Assembly (NCBI GenBank): GCA_963575745.1
Contig: CAUYUJ010004780.1
Coordinates: forward strand, 651,676-676,675
From: Prorocentrum cordatum
Lineage: Eukaryota > Sar > Dinophyceae > Prorocentrales > Prorocentraceae
Length of the DNA stretch: 25,000 bases
Direction: 5' to 3'
The stretch's first letter is position 1. Each line of letters opens with the position of its first letter. The notes under the pieces are model-generated. The model was not told the origin of the DNA. It did no database searches and saw only the letters and a list, made by a program, of their open reading frames with translations. The position numbers and the translations under genes were made by a program. This document shows positions 1-9,151 of the stretch, in pieces.

Positions 1-890
<890 letters not shown>

Positions 891-1158
891 ACCTCCGCCC
901 AGAGGGCTGCTGTGTTTTTGTTCGGTGTTTGTGTAGTTCGCTTTCTTTGGGCCTCGGAGGGTTCCTCGTGGTCACGATCGGATTCGCTTCGAAACCTTGG
1001 TCGGAATGCTCTGGTCCAGAGGTCCCGGGGCTTGGAGACAGATCATGCTGTCGCCGTCCCCGTCATTCCTCTTCCTCCTCCCTCCCTAGTTCCCGTCCTT
1101 CTGCTCTCTCTTCCTTTTCTTCCGCTCCCCTCCTCTCTCATTATTCACTGGTCCTCCT

Positions 1159-1191
1159 ACCGTAGCAATGGCTCGGCTAGCATTGGCTCGG
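1159..1191 (+). other. Two tandem degenerate spliced-leader relics (DinoSL-like)
   Basis: ACCGTAGCAATGGCTCGG (1159-1176) is followed directly by TAGCATTGGCTCGG (1178-1191). Both resemble the 22-nt dinoflagellate spliced leader, recalled as CCGTAGCC...GGCTCAAG, with losses in its central C/T run and GG in place of the last AA. In dinoflagellates, stacked relic leaders 5' of a gene are established marks of mRNA reintegration (retroposition). Six bases separate the second relic from the ATG at 1197. An ATG inside relic 1 (1168) opens a 10-codon upstream reading frame whose TGA (1198-1200) overlaps that start. The match is short and degenerate, so chance is not excluded. Confidence 0.55.
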
Positions 1192-1196
1192 CAGCG

Positions 1197-2314
1197 ATGA
1201 CGCGGTGCGGCGTTTGCTCTGCAGACCGCCGGCAACGGTGCAGGTGCCCAGCGGGAACTCCCAGACCCCGCTGGGAATTCCCCGCGAACCGTCGGTTGCA
1301 AACGAAACGGCCCAAAAGGAAAGCAGAGGAAACGAACGCAGCCGAGAAGACCAGAAAGACAAAGGCTGCGGAGGGGAGGAAACCAGAGGAGACCAGTAGA
1401 GCCGAGGCGGCCAAGGAGGCAGAGGCTAAGGAGGGCAGGAAGGCAGAGGAGACAGAAAAAACCGAGGAGGACCGGAAGGCGAAAGCTACCCAAGAAAGGA
1501 ACGCTCAGGAGACCAGAAAAGCCGAGGTGGCGAAGAATGCAGAGGCTGAGGGCAGGAAGGCAGAGGAGATCAAAAAAAACGAGGAGGACCGGAAGGCCAA
1601 GGCTACGAGGGCAGGAAAGCTCAGGAGGCCAGAAGCGCCGAGGAGGCCAAGAGGGCGAAGGCTGAGGAGGAGAGCAAAGCAGAAGACACCTACAAGGCCG
1701 AGGAGCGGAAAAGGAGAGGAGGCTTGGGAGAACGACCAGTGGGGAGGGCGCGGGTGGTGCAGGCACTCGCGGGGCTGGCTGGAGGAGACGGCTGGCGCAG
1801 CGATTGGGCGAGAGGCGGTCGGTCCAAGGCCTCGTGGGGGAAGCCGGGGGCCGGCGCTGATTGGGGCCAACAGAAGCGACGCGAGCAAGAGAGCGAGAAC
1901 GAGGGCAAGCGCGCTAGGGACCCCACGAAGCGGACTGGCGAGCCCAAAGGCGCGGACAACCTCGGGCACTACGGGGCGCTCGGGCTGCAACCGTGGTGTT
2001 CGGAAAAGGACATCAAGGTCGCGTTCCAGGGCCTCGCAAAGAAGTGCCACCCTGACAAAGTGAAAGGGGAGCTGGAGACCGTGGCGAAGGCCATGTCTAC
2101 TTTGTTCGCGAGGGCCACTGAGGCTACGCGGGTGCTCCAGGACGCTTCTCTCCGCGCGGCTTACGACGCTGCCTGCTGGGGCCCCGCGGGTCGGCCCGCT
2201 CCCCCGCTCCCAGGGAGGTGGCGTGCGCGCGTGTCCCGAACGACGGGGAGGGTCTACCTCTTCGACATGGAGACCGGCGAGTCCACCCGCGACCTCCCTG
2301 CGCGGGCCGCCTGA
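1197..2314 (+). CDS. Coiled-coil, J-domain, WW-like protein with an internal frameshift
   Basis: This is a putative DnaJ/Hsp40-type co-chaperone. The ATG at 1197 opens a frame that, from about 1300, encodes a long charged helix of KAEE/EDRKAKAT-type repeats, probably a coiled coil. At about 1605-1612 the repeat pattern jumps to another frame (GRKAQEARSAEEAKRAKAEE), which fits one lost base. That frame then runs to the TGA at 2312-2314. A J domain follows at about 1955-2180: HYGALGL, then AFQGLAKKCHPDK with the HPD motif at 2048-2056, then RVLQDASLRAAYDAA. The C-terminus (2219-2305) reads W...GRVYLFDMETGESTRDLP, which is WW-like with the second Trp replaced by Arg. HPD is the established Hsp70-stimulating motif. 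The client and the role of the WW-like tail are unknown. The frame break could be a sequencing error, a real mutation or an unrecognised splice. The spliced-leader relics just upstream suggest a retroposed gene. Confidence 0.68.
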
Positions 2315-2439
2315 CAGGCTTGCCCGCCGGCTGCCGCGGCTCCGCCGACCGCGCCGAAGCGAAATATCGTCATCGTCGCCTCGCTGCGCTGCCGCCACCA
2401 TCAGGGTGGGGGGCAGGGGCCGCTGGCCGAGTGGCCGAG

Positions 2440-2825
2440 TAGGCAGCTAAAGGGGCACCCGAGAAGGCAGCCAAGAGAGAAGCCACGCAGGCAGCCCGGA
2501 AAACACCCAGAGAGGCACCCGAGAAGGCAGCCAAGAAGGCAGCCAAGACGGCAGCCAAGAAGGCAGCCAAGAGGCAGCCATAACTCAGCCAAGTAGGCAG
2601 CCGAGAAGGCAGCCAGGAAAACAGTCAAGAAGTCATCCAAGAAGGCAGCCAAGAAGGCAGCCGAGAAGGCAGCCAAAAAGGCAGCCGAGAAGGCAGCCGA
2701 GAAGGCAGCCAAGAAGGCAGCCAAAAAGGCAGCCCAATAGGCAGCCGGAGAGGCGGCCGGAGGGACAGCCAGGAGCCAAGAAGGCAGCCAAGAAGGCAGC
2801 TGGAGAGGCAGCCGCGAAGGCATCC
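2440..2825 (+). repeat. 12-bp repeat array (AAGGCAGCCAAG) coding Lys/Ala-rich peptide
   Basis: This is a degenerate tandem repeat of AAGGCAGCCAAG and GAGAAGGCAGCC. Read on the plus strand it gives AAKKAAKKAAEKAA-type peptide, like the tails of histone H1 or other basic proteins. The open stretches are broken by a TAG near 2440, a TAA near 2581 and a TAG near 2738, and I find no ATG in that frame. It starts about 130 bp after the J-domain gene. It may be a decayed exon of a Lys/Ala-rich protein or simply a minisatellite with coding-like composition. The long minus-strand frames across it are artefacts of the repeat. Confidence 0.8.
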
Positions 2826-2834
2826 AATATACGG

Positions 2835-3048
2835 TTCTCGAAGTGTCCCACCCCGCTTCGCACGCAACATCCTCGAAACTCGGGGCCCCGAGGCGCTTTG
2901 ACTTGAGATGATCTGGCCGCTTTCGCCAGAGAGATCCTCCCAATTCCTGGATCCAAGACGCGCTTCTCGAAGTGTTCCAGCCTGTTTTGCACGAGACATC
3001 CTCGGAACTCAGGGGCCCGAGCCGCTTTGAGTTGAGGTGATTTGGCCA
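2835..3048. repeat. Direct repeat pair of about 85 bp, offset 129 bp
   Basis: 2835-2918 and 2964-3048 align from TTCTCGAAGTGT through CATCCTCG.AACTC.GGG.CCCGAG to GATCTGGCC or GATTTGGCC, with roughly one difference in six bases. The intervening 45 bp (GCTTTCGCCAGAGAGATCC...) are present once. No coding signal is seen. The pair sits between two unrelated low-complexity arrays. Confidence 0.7.
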
Positions 3049-3151
3049 GAGCCAGAGCCAGAACCAAAACCAGAGCCACAACCAGAACCAGAGCCAGAGC
3101 CAGAGCTAGAACCAGAACAAGAGCCATAACCAGAGCGAACCAGAGCCAGAG

Positions 3152-3186
<35 letters not shown>

Positions 3187-3500
3187 AGTATAACCAGAGA
3201 ATGATGACGGTAGCCAGAGCCAGAGCGAGATTCAGAGCCAGGACCAGAGCCCGAAGCAGAGCCATAACCAAAGAAAAAACCCGAACCAGAACCAATACCA
3301 CGACCCAATCGCGAACCCGAGCCAGGACCAATACCATGAGCAGAACAAGAGACAAAAGCAGTGCCAGCGAGGGGTCCACACCGAAATCTGGAAACATAAC
3401 CACAGGTAGAACCGGAGCCAGAAGCAAAAGCAAAGCCCGACCAGCAGCCAGAGTTGTACCCATATCGCTCGCACAAGCACAAAAAGGTCAGAACCCAAAT
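3046..3500. repeat. Hexamer array (AGAGCC/AACCAG)n
   Basis: This is a degenerate 6-bp repeat of AGAGCC, AACCAG and similar, most regular at 3046-3190 and looser to about 3500. It gives Arg-Ala/Gln-Ser or Leu-Val/Gly-Ser runs in every frame, so the long reading frames here are not evidence of genes. Confidence 0.85.
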
Positions 3501-3524
3501 CCAGAACCAAAGCCAAAGCCATCG

Positions 3525-3690
3525 CCGGCACCATCATCATCACCATCACGATGATAATGATAAAGTTCAGCATCATCGTGGCCAGCATCGTCATCATCGT
3601 CGTAACCATCATCATTTCCATTGTCGTGTGTGTCGTCGTCGTTGTCACCAGGACCAACATCGTTGCCCGCGCCGCCATCATGAGGATCAC
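3525..3690. repeat. CAT/CGT triplet-rich tract
   Basis: This is an imperfect CATCAT/CGTCGT/ATGATG triplet tract with short runs such as CATCATCATCACCATCA around 3530-3550 and TCGTCATCATCGTCG near 3590. His-rich and Asp/Met-rich frames follow from it. No gene is supported. Confidence 0.75.
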
Positions 3691-3786
3691 CCGCCCCTAG
3701 GGGGCACATTTACGAATCAAGGTTGAGCCCGCGCGAGCGCGCTGCGCTGTCGCCCCCTGTGCAGCGCGGAGCTGGGACTGGCGAAG

Positions 3787-6462
3787 ATGGTTGGCGAGGC
3801 GGGGGCAGATTTTTCATTCAGTACACTAATGCATCCGTTATCTGCAGGTGCCTTTGGGGTCGTGGCACGCGTGCAATCATGCATGCCAAACGAAGTGGCT
3901 CCGCCTTTTGTGTGAGCTTTGCTACGCAAAGAACTGAAGGTAGAGGCTGCAGATAATGCAATCAAGAATTTATTGTGGAAGCTCCAATCGTACGTGGGAG
4001 TTGGGAATGCCAGAGAGCGCGACTTGAATCGTCCAGCGTTGAAGGAGCTGCAGGAATTGCGCCCCGAGTCGGAGACTGTACTTCTCTCGTCCACACACGG
4101 CCAATGCCCGAAATGCGAAAAGATTGATTTGGTGATCCAGCCAGACAAAAGCAGAGGCCGCATCGGGAACAAATGGGAAGAACGGGACGCGGCTTCTGCT
4201 TCGCAGGATTTTCGCATCCGAATCTACACTCTCGGCGCAGGGGTCATATATTGTAGATCCCGTGGGGGGCGCTGTGCATCCTGTAAGTGCTACGTCGTCG
4301 GCAATTGGATGTACAAAAAGAATGCGGGCATCCACGGTCGCGCAAACTTCGGCAAGATGTCTGGCGTCGCCGCCGTGCCCACGCAGGCGGCCTTGCCATG
4401 CTTTGCGGTGGCCCAGGAGAAAGCGCGGCACGCGGTGGACCTGCAGCTGTTGCAGTTCAGAACTGATGACTTGCAACACAGCGGCGGCACGTTCACATCT
4501 GCCATCCACGCGCGGGCCAAGCAGCACCCAGGGCGCGAGCAGCAACACCTCATCCTGGGCGACTTCATGACATAGACAGACCACGCGCGTGTGCGTCTGG
4601 AGGACGCCTGGTACATGCGCAACGCAATTCGTTTGGCAGGGGCCAACGTTGGGAGTTGTGAGTGGTCTTTCACGGAGAGCGGCATAGAGCGCGCCATTGC
4701 GAAAATTGTGGCATGCGTGCGAAGGGCGCACCTGGCGCGCATCGCGGAGCACGTGCGGACGTGTCCGAAATGCGTTGACAAGCTCGTGGCGTTGCTAGAT
4801 GGCAAGCGCGGCGCCCGCCGATTCATCTGCGGCGGCTTGGAAGGCTATGGGCCCATGGAGGGCCTGGACTTGGAGTTGTACGTTGGCTGCCAACGGAATG
4901 CCCCCACGCAATTATTTTGCAAGTTCTGCCGCCCGTCAAAGATAGAACAAGCGCACTTGATACCCCAGGAGGAGATCTTGGGCGTCGCTCCTCCCGGACC
5001 GGCCGCTGACGGCGTCTCCGCGCTGCGGCGCGCGCTGAGCTGCTACGACCCCGATTTGCCGGGGCGCCCCCTCGACGCGCACTCGCCGGGAGCCGAGGTG
5101 GACAAGGACTTGCTGGCGAAGTTCGAGAAGTCGCTGCTTCGGAGCTGGGGCGGTCGCGGCGACATGAAATCGCGCCCGGCGTGGATCAAAGGAAGCCGGC
5201 AACTTGCGCGCTGGCTGAGGAAACAGACGCCGGCTTGTGGGCCGCCCAGATTGGTCGCTGCGAGCAGTGGCGCAACCGCTCAGGGTGGGGCAAAGAAAGT
5301 TCGGCGCGGCCTTGCTTCTCGGGCGCCAGCCCGGAAGGCGGCCCAGGCGGGCAGAGGCCACGGGGGCGAGGCCGCGGGCATTTCGCGCCGATCAGGAAGA
5401 GGGGGCGCTGGCGGGGCTGCGGCCGCGGCACCGAAGCGGCCAGCTCCAGCCAGGTCGAAGAAGCGGCCGGCGGCGGCCGACATGGGCAGCAGCGCAAGCA
5501 GCGCCCACTCATTGAGGAGCCGCTGCAGGGGATGGCTTGCTCTGGACAGCAAGCAGGAGGAAGCTATCCAGGCGCGCGGCGTCGACGAACTCCACGGAAG
5601 TAACGAAGTCAGACGCTGCGCTGGAGGCATCGTGACAGCAGTGACATCGTGCGGCATGCTGGTGGACTGGGCGGAGCTCTTCCGGGGCGAGTCCATCGAG
5701 CTGCTGTATGCGTTCGCGCTGCGGCTTCGCATGGACGGATGGCGACGCCCGAGGTTCTGCCCATGGCACGGGCCCCCCCAATTCGGCCAGCGTGGGGGGA
5801 GGGGTCGAAGGGTCGAGGGATCGCGAAAGGGCGCGCTAGGGGGATGGAGAGGCGGAAATGGAGGGGAGGGAGAGGAAGGAAAGGAGGGGGGGGGCGGGGG
5901 GGAGATGGGCGAGGGGAGGGGAAAGGAAAGGGAAGAGAGATGGAGGAATGAAAACGCGCATGCGTGGATGCATCTCTTGTCGGGAGTGGGCGGGGCACGG
6001 GCTGAGCAGGGCGCGCCGGCGCCGGCGCCGACCGGGCAGGATGGCCGCGAGCTGGGCTTCGTCAGTGCGGCCCCAGGATGCGACAGGGCGCGCAAGCTTC
6101 TGCCACTTGCCCGGGCGAAAGAAACACAATATCTACCATGGGCGAAATCTTTCGCGGAGGAAGTGCGGATGGCGTTGGACAGGTTCCACCGGGGCAACCG
6201 CACTTGGCGTTTGAACGACATGCCAGAAGTGGACCCCCTGAGGCCAGATAATGCCAAGCTGTTGGAGAAGAAAAACACGGAGGCATGTGGGCAATTGAAC
6301 TCTTGGATCAGCGGCAGGACACGGAATGGCCCAACCAATGGCTCGAGCGAGAAGCGGCATGCGAGCGCAGACGTGGCGAGGCGGGGCCCATGCAGCGCCA
6401 GACGAGTGGAGCACCTCAAGATGCGGGGACAGCTAGCAAGTAGGCGCCTAGGCCCGCACTGA
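3787..6462 (+). pseudogene. KDZ-like transposase relic with two in-frame stops
   Basis: From the ATG at 3787 a single frame runs about 890 codons to 6462, broken only by TGA at 3913-3915 and TAG at 4573-4575; protein-like sequence continues across both. Cys pairs suggest zinc binding: CPKC (4105), CASCKC (4273), CPKC (about 4767) and GCQRN...FCKFC (about 4885-4930). After an Arg/Ala/Gly-rich basic stretch (5250-5500) come GIVTAVTSCG, LVDWAELFRGES (5626-5690), CDRARKL (about 6080), LDRFHRGN (about 6175) and NTEACGQLNSW (6274-6306). The order CG..W.E.FRGES, D.A..L, D.FH..N and NTEAC.Q..SW is what I recall for KDZ (Kyakuja-Dileera-Zisupton) transposases with cysteine-cluster domains. A G/GA-rich block (5775-5945) splits the core and may be an intron or an insertion. 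The two stops mean this copy is probably dead. No terminal repeats were found. The family call is from memory of the motifs. Confidence 0.6.
5775..5945. repeat. G/GA-rich low-complexity block inside the transposase-like frame
   Basis: A purine-rich stretch of GGGGAGGG/GGAAAGG type has a run of 10 G around 5887-5900. It separates the LFRGES part of the protein from the D.A..L and FH..N parts and encodes only Gly/Glu/Arg. It keeps the frame open, so it could be an unspliced intron or a late low-complexity expansion. I see no convincing splice pair. Confidence 0.6.
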
Positions 6463-6968
6463 CACGGCGTGGCCAAGTGCATTGCGTGGACTTCGCGCAT
6501 GCCAGCTGGTTTTACCTTCGACCCTTTTGGAGCGCGTGGCGCCCCGGACTGGAACTGTAGAGTTGCAGGTGCGTCGAGAGCAACAAAAAACATCAGAAGA
6601 AACATCGCTATTATCGCACGCATAGCTGACACCGCGCAGCCTGCATCGCATAGCTTGCACTACATGGCTTGTATCGCATAGCTCACGCCACGCAAATAGC
6701 GCCAAATACTTAGCCACCTTGCCTACGCAATATCGACTATACCGCATAGCTTACTCCGCTGATCTTACACCACTAGCAATGCAAACATAAGCAACTAGCA
6801 CTGCCCGCCTCGGCGTCGACGCCACTAGCAGTGCAAACAAAAGCACGCGCATCGCCGCCATCGCCGAAGATCCCAACAACAGCAGTATCAAACTGTCGCG
6901 GAACTCCCAGGGGGCGCTGCACGGTGCCGCGCGCCCAAGAAATTTCAGTGTGAACGACAACAGGTGCC
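6463..6968. repeat. Gene-free interval with short interspersed repeats
   Basis: No protein is supported. The decamer CGCATAGCTT or close variants recur four times between about 6617 and 6750. A direct repeat CACTAGCA.TGCAAACA.AAGCA lies at 6771 and again 52 bp later at 6823. Neither matches a regulatory element I know. The related CATAG motif forms a proper array at 15240-15430. Confidence 0.5.
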
Positions 6969-7815
6969 ATGCACCGGCTCGCGCTCAGTGTGATGTTCGG
7001 CTTGGCCTTCAGCGGGGTCTACGTTGCAGCGACTCCGAAAGCCCGCTTGTTACAAGCCCCCGCATTGACGAAAGGAAAGATTCGGACTATATACCGGATC
7101 ATGGAGAACCAAAACCCATTCCCCGAGCAGGCAGCGCGGCGGGCAACGCCGCTCATGTGGGCTGTGGCCTCGGCACTGGGCAAGGCGACCTCTCTGCGCG
7201 CGTCGTGCGCGCACGTCCACCTCGCGATTCTGGTGGCCACAACTCTCGGGGCAGTTCAGCTCAAGTACGGTGGAGTCTTATCCCGACAATGCAATCTGCT
7301 CATGATCCAGCATGGCCCACCTGGGGATGGAAAGTCTGTTGCGCTGTGGTTGGACGTGCAAGTGCTGGCCTTCTTCGACATGATACGGGAGAGGCGAACC
7401 AAGAAAAAATACGAAGAGGCCGAGCATAAACACAAGGAGGACCCAGATAACAATCCACAGCCGGCGAAAAAAGAACACGCTAAAGACACCATCTTCAACA
7501 AAGGGACGTTCATCGGCCTCGGGAACTTCATGCAGGCGCAAGGGGAGACCGCATTTCTTGTGCTACACGAGAGGAAAACATGGCCACCCCAGACCTTCGA
7601 CAACGGCCCAGGCGGCGGCATCGACGACTTCAACCAAATTCCCTATCATGACATGTACAAGAACCATCCTGGGAATGCCCAGAATCGTTTCCCCGCATTT
7701 GTGCGGAGCGGTCACGATGCACGTCGACAAAATGCACGACCAGGCGCAGAAGTCCGACACCACCGCGGGCATTCTGCGTTTCCTGATCGGCATTTCTCAG
7801 CCGTTCTCACCATGA
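6969..7815 (+). pseudogene. P-loop protein (DUF3987-like?) broken by a +1 frameshift
   Basis: This is a putative P-loop NTPase. The ATG at 6969 (or the internal one at 7101, MENQNPFPEQ) opens a frame with a Walker A motif, HGPPGDGKSVALWLD, at about 7311-7355. A charged spacer KKKYEEAEHKHKED follows, then FNKGTFIGLGNFM, TAFLVLHE (a possible Walker B, about 7550) and FDNGPGGGIDDFNQ. At the CCCC tract 7691-7694 the frame is lost. The other frame carries straight on with PHLCGAVTMHVDKMHD and TAGILRFLIGISQPFSP to the TGA at 7813-7815, so one extra C explains the break. The overall order resembles the DUF3987 family of primase/helicase-like proteins, but I cannot confirm that. The original frame stays open past the break into the downstream minisatellite, which is an artefact. 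Its function is unknown. It may be part of a mobile element. Confidence 0.5.
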
Positions 7816-7912
7816 AGGAGTTGCGGCAGATTGTGAGAAAAGCTCACGAGGCCACGGTGGGGGTGATCACTCTGTTGCAGACACGCCCCGTTTCGAATGC
7901 CAATCCTGCCCG

Positions 7913-7980
7913 TATCGCCGGATCGCAGGATCGCCGGGTCGCCGGGTCGCTAGGATGCCGGGTCGCCAGGTCGCCGGGTC
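7913..7980 (+). repeat. Proximal end of the GTCGCCGG minisatellite
   Basis: The repeat begins as ATCGCCGGATCGCAGG and GTCGCCGG units directly after non-repetitive sequence. It is interrupted at 7981 by a small inverted-repeat insertion and resumes in the same orientation and type at 8135. Confidence 0.85.
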
Positions 7981-8134
7981 TAGGGAGCCCACAAAGGACG
8001 TACGCGCCCAACAATGTACATGAACACGGCCCCTCGATCCGCGAGACCGGCCGCATTATATGAACATTTGCGCAATGCGTACTCTCGAAACCAACGTGGA
8101 TTCATGTACATGTACGTCCTTCTTTCGCTCCTGA
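7981..8134. mobile_element. 154-bp MITE-like insertion in the minisatellite
   Basis: The segment is bounded by imperfect 23-bp inverted repeats. The left is TAGGGAGC...AAGGACGTAC (7981-8003) and the right is GTACGTCCTT...GCTCCTGA (8112-8134); 17 of 23 positions pair. Both sides are GTCGCCGG array in the same orientation, and GGGTC flanks both ends, although the array period makes that flank uninformative. The interior has no ORF of note. This fits a small non-autonomous DNA element, but the low-complexity surroundings leave room for chance. Confidence 0.5.
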
Positions 8135-9151
8135 GGGTCGCCGGGTCGCCGGGTCGCCGCGTCGCCGGGTCGCCGGGTCGCCGGGTCGCCAGGGCGCCAG
8201 GACGCCGCGTCGCCGGGGTCGCCGGGTCGCCAGATCGCCTGATCGCCGGATCGCCGGGTCGCCGGGTCGCCGGGATGCCGGGGCCCGGGTCGCCGGTCGC
8301 CGGGTCGCCGCGGGTCGCCGGGAGGCCGGGTCGCCAGGTTGCCGGGTCGCCAAATCGCCGGGTCGCCGGGTCGCCGGGTCGCCGGGTCGCCGGATCGCCG
8401 GATCGCCGGATCGCCGGGTCGCCGGGTCGCAGGGTTGCCGGATTGCCAGGATGCCAGGTTGCCGGGTCGTCGGGTCGCCGGGTCGCCGGGTTGCTGTGTG
8501 GCCGCGTCGCCGGGTCGCCGGGTCACCGGGGCGCCGGGTCGCCCGGTCGCCGGGTCGCCGGGATGCCGGGTCGCCGGGTCGCCGGGTCGCCGGGTCGCCG
8601 GATCGCCGGATCGGGTCGTCGGGTCGATCGCCGGGTCGCCGGGTCGCCAGGGTTGCCGGGTTGCCAGGATGTCGCAGGGTTGCCGGGTCGTCGGGTCGGG
8701 TCGGGTCGCCGGGTTGCTGTGTGGCCGCGTCGCCGGGTCGCCGGGTCACCGGGGCGCCGGGTCGCCCGGTCGCCGGGTCGCCGGGATGCCGGGTCGCCGG
8801 GTCGCCGGGTCGCCGGGTCGCCGGATCGCCGGATCGCCGGATCGCCGGGTCGCCGGGTCGCAGGGTTGCCGGGTTGCCAGGATGCCAGGTTGCCGGGTCG
8901 TCGGGTCGCCGGGTCGCCGGGTTGCTGCGTGGCCGCGTCGCCGGGTCGCCGGGTCACCGGGGCGCCGGGTCGCCCGGTCGCCGGGTCGCCGGGATGCCGG
9001 GTCGCCAGGTCGCCGGGTCGCCGGGTCGCCGGATCGCCGGATCGCCGGATCGCCGGGTCGCCGGGTCGCAGGGTTGCCGGGTCGCCAGGATGCCAGGTTG
9101 CCGGGTCGTCGGGTCGCCGGGTCGCCGGGTCGCTGCATGGGTCGCCGGGAG
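8135..9151 (+). repeat. GTCGCCGG octamer minisatellite with a higher-order period
   Basis: This is over 1 kb of an 8-bp unit (GTCGCCGG) with variants GATCGCCG, GATGCCGG, GTCACCGG and GCCGGGAG. Three units equal eight codons, so every frame reads as an 8-residue repeat (such as RRVAGSPG) on the plus strand and a Pro/Arg/Asp-rich one on the minus strand. These frames are artefacts. A higher-order repeat is visible: the variant string starting TTGCTGTGTGGCCGCG occurs at 8491, 8714 and 8922 (as TTGCTGCGTGG), giving periods of 223 and 208 bp. Confidence 0.93.
9144..9151. repeat. Left 8-bp flank GCCGGGAG (putative target-site duplication)
   Basis: GCCGGGAG directly abuts the first base of the inverted arm (TGGATAGGG at 9152). 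The identical octamer abuts the outer end of the other arm at 13782-13789. The variant is uncommon in the array, whose usual unit is GCCGGGTC, which favours a real duplication. Because the array period is also 8 bp, any 8-bp flank could look duplicated. Confidence 0.5.

Noticed and set aside
2401-3690. Minus-strand frames rich in Trp/Leu/Pro, Val/Leu or Asp
   Set aside because: They are antisense readings of the 12-bp, 6-bp and triplet arrays, with no independent coding signal.
5280-6632. 450-codon minus-strand frame opposite the transposase-like gene
   Set aside because: Antisense of a GC-rich coding region. The plus strand has ordered motifs and the minus strand has none.
8135-9151. CRISPR-like regular repeats
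   Set aside because: Units are contiguous 8-mers without unique spacers, in a eukaryotic context.
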